Source of the DNA: a virus | Direction: 5' to 3' (one strand) | DNA length: 60,261 bases | IMG/VR virus record: IMGVR_UViG_3300032220_000952 | Span: 1 to 60,261 of that record | Part shown: positions 1-7,753 of the stretch, piece by piece | Layout of the letters: each line of letters begins with the position of its first letter | Position numbering within the stretch: position 1 is the first letter of the stretch | Translations under genes and position numbers: made by a program | Notes under the pieces: generated by a model | What the model was told of the DNA's origin: nothing | Database searches by the model: none | Seen by the model: the letters and a program-made list of their open reading frames with translations, nothing else

Positions 1-826
1 AGTAGCGCTGAGAAATAAACCAAAAATAAATTCACCATTGTTATAACACCCCACAACTATATAATAACATTGTATAGTATATACTATATAGTAGTAGTAG
101 TATATAGAGAGACAGAGTAATCGTTTCTCTATATAGGATACATCATAACAATTTTTTATATTCCCCCCTCGCCGGGCCTTACATTGGTTACGATATGTTA
201 GGTATGATGTGTGATGTGTTAGCCCCAGCGCAAAATAATCGTGTGTTAGGAGCAATGAAATGAGTGTTATGGGAACGCTAAGGGGTGTTTTTTTGTTGTT
301 ATCATTTTTCCCCCAATATTTATGGAAGCTATATTTTCCGAAATTTGATACAGCTCTTCTAACTGATTTTTTGCTACACATTACCCTGTCATTATTGGGT
401 ATTTAGTACCATTCTCCACCCTATCATATCAGTCACATCCCCTATCCGGCTCTATTCCCATTTTTGATACCCCTTTTTTCTATCGGTTCTTTTAATGTTT
501 TTACCCTACCATATACTATAAAGTGGGGGAAAGTGGGGAATTGTGGGAAATTTCTCTATATTATACTTACTTTACCTAGCTATTTTACTTTCTTTTGGGT
601 GTTGTGGGTTAAGTGGGAATATTGTTAGTGTATTACTATAGTATATACTACTACTACTTGTCTTCTATATACTATTATTAGTATTACTATATAGTATTAT
701 TTTTTTTGTGTTTATTTCCCACTCATTCACTTCGTTCATTCGTTCGGTCCAGCGCATAAAAAAACCCCGATGGTTTATCGGGGTTCTCTCTCTCTCTTTA
801 TGATTTAATTATCACCATACTCATTT
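1..826. other. Non-coding, repeat-rich intergenic region
   Basis: No convincing gene is visible here on either strand. The region holds AT-only tracts, a hairpin (101-110 pairs with 126-135), a 14-base direct repeat (73-86 and 637-650), and a triplet-like GTA/TAC tract present as inverted copies at 90-106 and 642-658. Pyrimidine- and G-rich homopolymer stretches lie in between. A rho-independent terminator for the leftward genes sits at 763-785. Origin, packaging site or leader-RNA roles are possible, but nothing in the sequence decides between them. Confidence 0.7.
763..785 (-). terminator. Strong rho-independent terminator after the leftward gene array
   Basis: A perfect 9-bp stem (763-771 with 777-785) closes a 5-base loop. 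On the minus strand it is followed by a run of T residues (about 755-764). It lies about 40 bases beyond the stop of the last minus-strand gene, exactly where the leftward transcription unit should end. Confidence 0.9.
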
Positions 827-1534
827 TCAAGCATCATCATCCCTCACTATTTTAGTTCCATTCCAATCATCATATATTTCATATCCCCCACTTTTTATAA
901 CTGCTTTAAGAAATGGAATAATCTTTGTTAATTGATTGTCTGTTAAAGTTTCAAATTCGGGATGTTCTCCAAAAGTAAATTTATTACGCGGTTTTTTCTT
1001 TTGTTCGGGTGTATATCCTACCTTCTTAACGATACTTTCCATCTCATCATCTACTGCATCTGAATCTAAATCATATGAATCTAAAGTATTCACCATTTTT
1101 TCGTATAAATCCGAAGCCTCTTTTGCAAGTTTAGAATAAGACGGGGTAGGTTTTGGTGTTTGAGTGGGTTGACTAACAACCTTTGGTGCTTCTGGTTCTA
1201 CACTCCATATTGTATTAGTATTGGCGATATCTAATTTTGTGTTATCTGTAAAATCAACCGTAAATGAGTTGCTACCACTATTAAAGCGTTTTATTGTTTT
1301 TCCTTTATATGCAGTTGGATTAGATATTTTAGATTCATTACCAGTTATAAAAATTGTTGTTTTATCTGTAAAAACAACAGTATACCCATATTTGGATTTA
1401 TTATGTGTAAAGCTTTTTATTGTTTTTCCTTTAAGTTTATTTAAGTCACCCATAGGTCGGCGCATTTCCTTAGCTTCCACAATTACCTGTCTAACCTCTT
1501 CTCTGATTAGTTGTCTTAGTTGGTTTAGTTTCAT
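827..1534 (-). CDS. Putative head-packaged protein with capsid-targeting-like N-terminus and two internal repeats
   Basis: This 235-residue protein is of unknown function. Residues 1-20 form a charged amphipathic helix (MKLNQLRQLI then REEVRQVIVE) ending in I-V-E before Ala21. That matches the L/I-x-E cleavage rule of T4-type prohead proteases, and closely similar N-termini occur on the next genes. Residues about 35-63 and 77-103 are two related segments, each starting KGKTIK and containing an FTD motif followed by a beta-strand pattern, so they look like a duplicated small beta domain. A Pro/Thr/Gln-rich linker follows. It is the last gene before the terminator at 763-785. Packaging in the head is inferred. 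Confidence 0.7.
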   Translation of the reverse strand: MKLNQLRQLIREEVRQVIVEAKEMRRPMGDLNKLKGKTIKSFTHNKSKYGYTVVFTDKTTIFITGNESKISNPTAYKGKTIKRFNSGSNSFTVDFTDNTKLDIANTNTIWSVEPEAPKVVSQPTQTPKPTPSYSKLAKEASDLYEKMVNTLDSYDLDSDAVDDEMESIVKKVGYTPEQKKKPRNKFTFGEHPEFETLTDNQLTKIIPFLKAVIKSGGYEIYDDWNGTKIVRDDDA

Positions 1535-1565
1535 TGTTTGTTTCCTCTTTAGTGTTATTTAATAA

Positions 1566-2321
1566 TCAATTTTTAAGGGCATCTTTCACAATGAAATACT
1601 CATCATTTTTTAAATTATCTGAAAGAACACTTATAAAATCTGGCAAGTTTAGATTTGATTTTTTATATTTATCGGTAAAATATAGGGTAAGTTCCGTAAT
1701 TGTTGGTGCGAGTTTAAAATTAGAATCACCATACTTTGAATATGTTTTTCCTGGCTCGTCATACTTACGACTATCAGGTTCAAGTTTTTTCATATACCCG
1801 GTATCGTAACCACTTACTAAAGGATTGTTATTTGCACTACTACTAGTTTTCAATTTACGATAATATACATCTCGTGCCTCTAACGCTAACGAATAATTAG
1901 AAATTCCGGCATCACGAGCGGCTGTAAATGAAATATCTCTAATTGCATCTTGATATTTTGCAATATTAAAGTCTTTTATGGAGGTTAAGGTGATTTTTAT
2001 ACCATTATCACCACCAGATTTTATAATTTGTACTTTTGCACCGGGCAGTTTTTTCTTAACTTCAATCTCAACACTCTTAATATCATTATTAGTCGCATTA
2101 GCAATAACCACATCATATTTAGATTTTAATGAAAGAAGCTCTTCTTTAAATGGTTCTGTTTCTTTTTTATATTTATCCATTAAATTTTTTGATACTTCGG
2201 CAAATTTCTTCCCAGCGGTTATAATTTCTTTTTTTAAAATATTCGCATCGGTTGTGGATGATTCATTTAAAGCCTTTTTAGCTTCCTCTCTGATTAGTTG
2301 TCTTAACTCTGATAGTTTCAT
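1566..2321 (-). CDS. Putative head-packaged protein with capsid-targeting-like N-terminus
   Basis: This 251-residue protein is not recognised as a named family. It starts MKLSELRQLIREEAKKALNE, nearly the same helix as its neighbours, with L-N-E then Ser21 as a likely prohead-protease site. After that comes a Lys/Glu-rich, probably coiled-coil stretch (about 28-70), then a mixed alpha/beta region. A TATTTATA box lies 28 bases upstream of the ATG (2349-2356), and an AAAGAGG ribosome-binding site is visible. Delivery in the virion is an inference from the shared N-terminus. Confidence 0.65.
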   Translation of the reverse strand: MKLSELRQLIREEAKKALNESSTTDANILKKEIITAGKKFAEVSKNLMDKYKKETEPFKEELLSLKSKYDVVIANATNNDIKSVEIEVKKKLPGAKVQIIKSGGDNGIKITLTSIKDFNIAKYQDAIRDISFTAARDAGISNYSLALEARDVYYRKLKTSSSANNNPLVSGYDTGYMKKLEPDSRKYDEPGKTYSKYGDSNFKLAPTITELTLYFTDKYKKSNLNLPDFISVLSDNLKNDEYFIVKDALKN

Positions 2322-2363
2322 TATTTGATTCCTCTTTGATTTATATTATATAAATATTGTTCT

Positions 2364-2690
2364 TTAAGCTAATACATCTTCAAATGGGTACTTATCCAAA
2401 AGCCCCTTTTCCTTACACCACTTCTTCCATTCGGATGTCTTAAATAACTTTTCTGTCAATTTATCCCATTCATCATTAATTTTGTGCATAGAGGGTCGTG
2501 ACCAAAGTTGGTCCATACTTCTGGAGTTGTATAACATTTGTCTAGCACGACTTTCAATAAAGTATAACCTCTCCACATCCTTTATGAACTTAGGTGAGTA
2601 GTTGGCTTTATCAGAAGCGGATATAGTAACTTCGTTTATTACCGTTACAATCTCATCCCTAATCATCTGTCTTAACTCTGATAGTTTCAT
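2364..2690 (-). CDS. Small putative head-packaged protein
   Basis: The ATG at 2690 is chosen because the in-frame codon two positions upstream is only TTG. The 108-residue product begins MKLSELRQMIRDEIVTVINE, the same 20-residue helix and L/I-x-E ending as the preceding and following genes. The remainder is basic and helical, rich in Trp and Lys (W-K-K-W near the C-terminus), with no recognised domain. Its start lies a few bases after the stop of the Ntn-hydrolase-like gene, so the two are probably co-translated. Confidence 0.65.
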   Translation of the reverse strand: MKLSELRQMIRDEIVTVINEVTISASDKANYSPKFIKDVERLYFIESRARQMLYNSRSMDQLWSRPSMHKINDEWDKLTEKLFKTSEWKKWCKEKGLLDKYPFEDVLA

Positions 2691-2696
2691 ATACAA

Positions 2697-3509
2697 TTAT
2701 ACCTTAACAATTTCTATTTTTATTTTTGGTTCATATCCGGCAGGTAATTTAGTTTTTATACCCCCAAAATGTTGGACCTTATCTGAAAAATATGTAAACT
2801 GAAATACCCTATCAGTTAAATTCATCACCACCTGCGATGATGTAAACATCTTTTCAGTATCTCTCTTCATATTCAACATCGGTTTTGTTGGGAAAAACTC
2901 TTTACGCATCGCTGCCGCAATCTCCCTCCAGTCATCAACACCATCAACTTGCTTTTCTGCCGTTATTTTCCGTATTTTTGAGGATAAGTATTTTTCACCT
3001 TCGGTATAACCCGCATCAGTAAATACATGCCCATGATTTGTTCTTACTATCGGAGATTCAATGTTTCTTAATTTCACCTCAGGCTTATGCTTTGATGTAG
3101 TTTCAATACTTACCATATATTTTGGGGATGAAATAAAAGTATGCCCCTTTAAAGCCAATTTACTCTTACCTCGATATGTAAGAGCAGACCGGATAGCATC
3201 AATTAGTTTAGGTTGCTTTATTATATTTCTGATTTTATTCCCATCAGGACCAGGCTTTCCACCCTTTTTAATAATTTTATGCTCACTTTCATCCCGACCA
3301 ACCAAAAGAGCGGAGTTTACAACACCAATTCCAAACTCATTCATACCTTCACTCCAATCGGTTGTCAAATCGTATAAATATACTACCTCAACACCATCAA
3401 ATAATGTATGGATAATCTCTAATTTGGGTTTATACGCTCTATCCCTATTTTTTGCGAGTATAAACTTATCGCCAACTTCTTTGGAAACAATTATACACTC
3501 CTTAATCAT
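2697..3509 (-). CDS. Ntn-hydrolase-like protein
   Basis: This 270-residue protein resembles N-terminal-nucleophile hydrolases of the acyltransferase/TANGO2-like group. It has an early Cys (residue 5), an NRDR motif near residue 18, and an N-E-F-G-I-G-V-V-N-S segment like the family's GxNExGLxVxxN element. A G-H-V-F/N-H-G motif lies mid-protein. If Cys5 were the nucleophile, the first four residues would have to be removed. It is the only gene of the 0.8-5.7 kb cluster without the capsid-targeting-like N-terminus. The substrate is unknown, and the family call is tentative. Confidence 0.5.
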   Translation of the reverse strand: MIKECIIVSKEVGDKFILAKNRDRAYKPKLEIIHTLFDGVEVVYLYDLTTDWSEGMNEFGIGVVNSALLVGRDESEHKIIKKGGKPGPDGNKIRNIIKQPKLIDAIRSALTYRGKSKLALKGHTFISSPKYMVSIETTSKHKPEVKLRNIESPIVRTNHGHVFTDAGYTEGEKYLSSKIRKITAEKQVDGVDDWREIAAAMRKEFFPTKPMLNMKRDTEKMFTSSQVVMNLTDRVFQFTYFSDKVQHFGGIKTKLPAGYEPKIKIEIVKV

Positions 3510-3523
3510 TGGTTGCTTAGTTT

Positions 3524-4396
3524 TTAGTATCTACTAACTTTGGCCATAAACTTAGCCCACTTATCAGGCTCAAATTGGTCCTTCATCTTAACTATTAGAT
3601 TTGCTGCAGGAACTTTTAATGCGTTACTTGTCAATGATGATTTAACAACATAAGAACTACCTTCTTTTCTGTATATAGGTAAAACATCCTTAACATAGAT
3701 AGGTTCTTTTTCTAATGAATCCAAATCTTTTACCAGTCCGCTCTTTTTTACTAATGCAGCTCCAATAAAGTTTTCAGTAGATTCTTTGATTACCGATTCA
3801 TTCACCCCTTCAAGTAACCCAATTGCAATTTCTCTATCGTTATTATAAGTACCTTCTAATATCTTTACACGTACGATGTCTTTTTTGGCAATACTATCTC
3901 CGTTAAAAACTAAATCATTATACATTTTACCAACAGAACCTTTAATTCCTTTTTTGGACTTTGTATCGATTGATAATACTTTATTAGTTCTGCTAAAATA
4001 ATCTAACATATCGTAATCAAGATCTTTAGCATCTACTGTTTCGCCAGGACCTGGAAAGTTTTTAGTAGATTCTTTGATTACCGATTCATTCACCCCTTCA
4101 AGTAACCCAATTGCAATGTTGTTTACTTCTCTTTCTGCACCAGCTGCGTATTTCTTATTTACGATTGCGATTTTGTTACCCGATACTTTAACAGTATACA
4201 TAGGTATCATACTCGTTGAAAAGTCATACTTAATTCCAGCTTTTTTTAATTCAGCACCCACATTCATAAATGAACTTGCGTTTTTAACTGCTGCTTCTAT
4301 CTTATCTAAATCAGCATCGTATTTACCTTCAGTTAGTGATTTTGTAATATTTTTAATCTCTTCTCTGATTAGTTGTTTTAGTTGTTGTGGTTTCAT
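3524..4396 (-). CDS. Putative head-packaged protein with duplicated L-L-E-G segment
   Basis: This 290-residue protein of unknown function begins MKPQQLKQLIREEIKNITKS and then L-T-E before Gly24, a prohead-protease-like site. An identical stretch containing IAIGLLEGVNESVIKEST occurs twice, encoded by a perfect 54-bp direct repeat; each copy contains another L-L-E/G match to the protease rule. The rest is beta-rich, with several K-V-S-G type turns. A TATTTATA box lies 20 bases before the ATG (4416-4423), with a CGGAG-type ribosome site between. Confidence 0.7.
   Translation of the reverse strand: MKPQQLKQLIREEIKNITKSLTEGKYDADLDKIEAAVKNASSFMNVGAELKKAGIKYDFSTSMIPMYTVKVSGNKIAIVNKKYAAGAEREVNNIAIGLLEGVNESVIKESTKNFPGPGETVDAKDLDYDMLDYFSRTNKVLSIDTKSKKGIKGSVGKMYNDLVFNGDSIAKKDIVRVKILEGTYNNDREIAIGLLEGVNESVIKESTENFIGAALVKKSGLVKDLDSLEKEPIYVKDVLPIYRKEGSSYVVKSSLTSNALKVPAANLIVKMKDQFEPDKWAKFMAKVSRY
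3776..3829. repeat. 54-bp perfect direct repeat, copy 1
   Basis: This copy is identical to 4064-4117, 288 bases (96 codons) away within the same gene. Recombination between the copies would remove or add exactly 96 codons without breaking the frame. It encodes most of the segment around IAIGLLEGVNESVIKEST. Confidence 0.95.
4064..4117. repeat. 54-bp perfect direct repeat, copy 2
   Basis: This is the second copy of the in-frame repeat at 3776-3829, with no mismatch over 54 bases. Such identity at DNA level, not only protein level, points to a recent duplication or gene conversion. Confidence 0.95.
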
Positions 4397-4427
4397 TTTA
4401 TCTCCGTTATTATATTATAAATATACA

Positions 4428-5321
4428 TTAACTATTATTCCAAAGTAATTTTGAAAATTGTGAGTACATGTATTTATCTACTAATTTGTTTTCTAATTTT
4501 CTAAATTTTGTCAATCGGTCTCTTTTCCCTACATATGCATCCCCTTCGGTTTCTAATTTTATTTGATGTGTTAGTTCATGTATAACCGCATATTCTGGGT
4601 CACTCATTTTTTTTACATCAAAGGAAATATAAAGGGGTTTCATTGTTTTGGGATTATATGTAGTTGCAGCACCGGAGCCACCAACATTACCAAACTTAAC
4701 AGGTAATGGAGTTATCTTTTCGTTTCTACATAATGCTTCGTAATAAGCTTTTATGTTATTCGGATTATTTTGGTTTTCATTCAATTCTTCAGAAAGTATA
4801 TATTGATTTAATTTTTTTAGTGTGTTACCAATATTATTATCTTTATGTAATATCCCAATACCCCCTGCGGCTTCCCACTTTGTTATAAAATCTTTTCTAT
4901 CATCAATCAATATTGATGTTGGGGTAGCCCACTTTTGTTTTTGATAGTTGATTATTGTGGGTGGGTTTCCTAAATACTTTTTCACCCATATCAACTTACC
5001 CTTTTTGGATTCTGCTACATTGTATGATGGCGCTGATAGTATAATAGGGTCAAATCTTTTAATCTTTTTCCATAGTAATAAACCATTTTTCAATGGTGGT
5101 AATCCAGCCCAATACTGATGTTCTTTTATACCCTTTTGTTCAACAGTCTTATTGAAATCATCCCAAAATTGTTTTCTTTCTTCGGGAGTTTTGTATATTT
5201 GCCCAGTTGGTTTTCCCATAAACTTTTCATACCCTGCCACAAAATCAACCAACACACCATCCATATCGCAATATATTTGGTATTGTTGTGATTCTTTTAG
5301 TAGGTGGGTCAGTTTAATCAT
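4428..5321 (-). CDS. HAD phosphatase / HExxH zincin-like fusion with capsid-targeting-like N-terminus
   Basis: This 297-residue protein has three parts. Residues 1-10 (MIKLTHLLKE, then Ser) mimic the 10-residue T4 capsid-targeting peptide that ends in L/I-x-E. Residues about 15-175 are a HAD-type phosphatase with DMDGVLVDF at 19-27, a Ser/Ala-rich motif II near 95-100 and an I-D-D-R motif IV at about 139-142, resembling 5'-nucleotidase-like HADs. Residues about 185-297 carry H-E-L-T-H at 248-252, a zinc metallopeptidase signature. A further L-N-E at 180-182 sits exactly in the linker, so a head protease could separate the two enzymes. Its start overlaps the previous stop (ATGA). Confidence 0.7.
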   Translation of the reverse strand: MIKLTHLLKESQQYQIYCDMDGVLVDFVAGYEKFMGKPTGQIYKTPEERKQFWDDFNKTVEQKGIKEHQYWAGLPPLKNGLLLWKKIKRFDPIILSAPSYNVAESKKGKLIWVKKYLGNPPTIINYQKQKWATPTSILIDDRKDFITKWEAAGGIGILHKDNNIGNTLKKLNQYILSEELNENQNNPNNIKAYYEALCRNEKITPLPVKFGNVGGSGAATTYNPKTMKPLYISFDVKKMSDPEYAVIHELTHQIKLETEGDAYVGKRDRLTKFRKLENKLVDKYMYSQFSKLLWNNS

Positions 5322-5731
5322 TTTTTATCATCCGTCAATGGTCCCCCAACAACCCAAGCATCACAAGTTCGGGCTGAAGCACATTTAAACTTTAAAAATC
5401 TACAATACCCTAACTTTCCAGCATTAATAACATCATAAGAATCTTTTTCAGACCCTATCCCTTTAGCAATACAATCTAAAGTTTTTGTTGTTATATCAAA
5501 TGCAGCGCAATTACCACATACTGATTTTTTAGCATCATTTGGATTATCCAACTTCCACATATCAGCCTTATCCTGCCAAAATTTTTCATTTGGTTCATTT
5601 GGATTCAACGGCCCATACCCATATTCATTGATAGCTTTTTGCCTATTTTGTAAATTCAACTCTATGTTTTGAGTTGGAGCAGGGCATTTTTCAATCTCTG
5701 CTTCATTAAGTATTTTTCTTAGTTTAATCAT
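5318..5731 (-). CDS. Cys-rich phage protein with capsid-targeting-like N-terminus
   Basis: This 137-residue protein begins MIKLRKILNE followed by Ala, a 10-residue peptide ending L-N-E like T4 internal-protein targeting peptides. The C-terminal half has six ordered cysteines (72, 75, 87, 110, 117, 123) in the pattern C-G-N-C, C, G-Y-C, K-C, T-C-D-W/A. I recall this pattern from uncharacterised proteins of T4-like marine phages. Metal or iron-sulfur binding is plausible but unproven. A TATTTATA box (5735-5742) lies only 4 bases upstream of the ATG. Confidence 0.65.
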   Translation of the reverse strand: MIKLRKILNEAEIEKCPAPTQNIELNLQNRQKAINEYGYGPLNPNEPNEKFWQDKADMWKLDNPNDAKKSVCGNCAAFDITTKTLDCIAKGIGSEKDSYDVINAGKLGYCRFLKFKCASARTCDAWVVGGPLTDDKK

Positions 5732-5755
5732 ACATATAAATATGATTTTTTTGTG

Positions 5756-6013
5756 TTATCCGTTATATATGTTGTGGTTTTTTTCTATTAAGATATATAT
5801 CCCAGCTTTACCAAATGATACTTGATAACCCCAAAACCTATTATCCAAAGTAATTCCATAATCTTTTAAACAGGCTATTATTTTTGATTCACTTTGTCCA
5901 CGAAATATAGCGTGAACAGTACAATCGGCGTAATCAATAGATACACCATCTATTTGGGATATCATCCATTTTGGGGTGATATACAGTTCTTCAACGGGTA
6001 TTTGTATTACCAT
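5756..6013 (-). CDS. Hypothetical protein
   Basis: This 85-residue protein is not recognised. It looks like one small alpha/beta domain with no signal peptide or membrane segment. Its ATG lies inside the last codons of the membrane microprotein at 6007-6144 (7-base overlap), which suggests translational coupling. Confidence 0.6.
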   Translation of the reverse strand: MVIQIPVEELYITPKWMISQIDGVSIDYADCTVHAIFRGQSESKIIACLKDYGITLDNRFWGYQVSFGKAGIYILIEKNHNIYNG

Positions 6014-6144
6014 TCTTTATCCTCTTCATCAAACAAATCTAATCCTTTATATTCAGAATTGTTTTGTTTCATATTATCAACACCCCGTGCCCAACGAATG
6101 GACAGGGGTATTGCAATAAGTAGTATAATTAAAAATGATATCAT
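6007..6144 (-). CDS. 45-residue single-span membrane microprotein
   Basis: The product starts MISFLIILLIAIPLSIRWAR and ends in an acidic tail (L-F-D-E-E-D-K-E-W). Residues 3-17 form one transmembrane helix followed by positive residues, so the tail probably faces the cytoplasm. The start overlaps the upstream stop as ATGA (6141-6144), and the stop overlaps the downstream ATG. That tight fit on both sides is the main reason to believe this very short gene. The function is unknown. Confidence 0.7.
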   Translation of the reverse strand: MISFLIILLIAIPLSIRWARGVDNMKQNNSEYKGLDLFDEEDKEW

Positions 6145-6410
6145 CGTAATTGTGGGGTAATTAAAAAATGAATAACTTTAAAAAGTGATGTTCTTGAATC
6201 CTTTCCCTGTTCAGTCCATATCCACCTGTTTTCTTGTGAATCATCAATATGGGTTCTACCATCTAACCAATTTATCACCTCTTCCATATTCATATTCTTA
6301 CACACAACCCCCCATTGGTCTATAATATCAAATCCTTTGTTTAGAGTGTATTGATACCTTCTTATTTTGAGGTTTGCTCCCTCATTATTAATTAGTGTTA
6401 ATTCGTTCAT
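6141..6410 (-). CDS. Hypothetical protein
   Basis: This 89-residue protein has no recognised family. It is predicted soluble and mixed alpha/beta, with a W-L-D-G motif and a Trp-rich centre. It ends in an ATGA overlap with the membrane microprotein. Confidence 0.6.
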   Translation of the reverse strand: MNELTLINNEGANLKIRRYQYTLNKGFDIIDQWGVVCKNMNMEEVINWLDGRTHIDDSQENRWIWTEQGKDSRTSLFKVIHFLITPQLR

Positions 6411-6441
6411 AACTTATATTTTTTTTAATTGTTGGGGATGA

Positions 6442-7008
6442 TTATAGTGCCGCATATCGTAATATACACCCCGTATATCCTATAGGTCTATACTCTTCAG
6501 GATTATCTAATACTCTTTCTAACATATTACGAATCATTTGTTTATCATCCTCATATGTTCTTTTAGGCGCGTCAATATCTTGAGGAAACTCAGGTGACCA
6601 AGTTAATGTTATACTTTGTTTTGGTTCAAAGTTTTCTGGGTTATATGTTATAGGTGCAAACACACATCCATCTTTTACAGGCTTATACATTTCTCCGGGT
6701 TCATACATTTTTGGAGTAAATGATATAGTATAAACATAACCTACTTTATGTTTATGAGTTGGGTTATCCGAATCTGATATTTTAATAGATTTAGCGGCAT
6801 ATGTGGTTTTACTATCTTCCGTAATACCCGAAGGGAGTTGCATCCATATGATTTTATCAAACTCAAAATGTTTGATAAGTTCTGTTTCTACTTGAATACG
6901 TTGTTCTTCTGATAGTTTAGTTATCGATTCGCTGTTATCATTATAGCCGTAAACTTTATCTGTACTTCCACAGATTGATAATAATTTGTTTGTTAAATTT
7001 GATTTCAT
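6442..7008 (-). CDS. Hypothetical protein
   Basis: This 188-residue soluble protein was not recognised. It has an N-terminal helical part, then a beta-rich centre with many Thr/Ile/Tyr residues and P-x-Y motifs, and a helical end (M-L-E-R-V-L). It stands alone between the GIY-YIG endonuclease and the small-gene pair, with about 30 bases on each side. Confidence 0.6.
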   Translation of the reverse strand: MKSNLTNKLLSICGSTDKVYGYNDNSESITKLSEEQRIQVETELIKHFEFDKIIWMQLPSGITEDSKTTYAAKSIKISDSDNPTHKHKVGYVYTISFTPKMYEPGEMYKPVKDGCVFAPITYNPENFEPKQSITLTWSPEFPQDIDAPKRTYEDDKQMIRNMLERVLDNPEEYRPIGYTGCILRYAAL

Positions 7009-7025
7009 AATTTATTTTTTTAATT

Positions 7026-7682
7026 TCATAAATGTTTCTTTTTGTGTTGTACTAGATTACCATACCCACCAATTTGTTTGCTACAAATATCACAAACAAA
7101 TTTTTCTAAAGTTTTACCTTTGTTCCATGTAGGTTTTCCCTTTTTGGTTTCACTTATTTTGTTACTATGTTCTTTTGTTCTTGGTGGTTTTGGTTTCCTT
7201 AATTTTTCTCTATTCTCTCCTTTTTTCATTGGATTATTATCACCTGATAATGCAATGCTCATTTTATATCTATACTCATCAGATTTATGAAATCCATGTG
7301 ATATTCTTTTTTGTATTGTTTCTTCGGATTGCGTTACCCCAATTTGATATTCTCTTAATTTTTGTTTTTGCTCTTCTGTTCTTGCGTATCTTAACTTTTC
7401 TCTAACTTCATCTGATGGATTGAATAACCCCTCACCCCCATCTGTCATATTTGTCAACATATCTCTACCATATTTTTGAATTAAATATTTTTCAGTGTCA
7501 CATGCACCTTCCCATTCAATATCCGATTCAATAATTTCAACATCATATCCATATTTAGCAACAACGTTTTTCCAATGTATGTTTCTATTTCTATAAGAAT
7601 AAGCTCTTTCTTCATAAAGGCCAATCCCAACATAAAAAACTTCATTAGTATTTTTCTTTTTGTGTAAATAAACAACTGCCAT
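7026..7682 (-). CDS. GIY-YIG homing endonuclease with NUMOD-like repeats and C2H2 zinc finger
   Basis: This 218-residue protein carries the GIY-YIG core at the N-terminus (V-V-Y-L-H at 3-7 and F-Y-V-G-I-G near 16-21), with the usual downstream Arg and Glu region. The middle holds NUMOD3-like DNA-binding segments (S-G-D-N-N-P-M-K-K-G and K-G-K-P-T-W-N-K-G-K). A C2H2 finger closes the protein (Cys197, Cys200, His213, His217). It is free-standing and immediately downstream of thyA, a classic neighbourhood for such nucleases (I-TevI lies in the T4 td intron). A TATTTATA box lies 17 bases upstream (7699-7706). Confidence 0.85.
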   Translation of the reverse strand: MAVVYLHKKKNTNEVFYVGIGLYEERAYSYRNRNIHWKNVVAKYGYDVEIIESDIEWEGACDTEKYLIQKYGRDMLTNMTDGGEGLFNPSDEVREKLRYARTEEQKQKLREYQIGVTQSEETIQKRISHGFHKSDEYRYKMSIALSGDNNPMKKGENREKLRKPKPPRTKEHSNKISETKKGKPTWNKGKTLEKFVCDICSKQIGGYGNLVQHKKKHL

Positions 7683-7753
7683 ATATTATTTCTTTTGGTA
7701 TAAATATATGAAAGTTGTGAAAAAGGTGTTTTAATTGTAGGTTATTTTTCATG

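Noticed and set aside
3776-4117. Insertion-sequence ends
   Set aside because: The 54-bp copies are direct and inside one frame, with no transposase or inverted ends.
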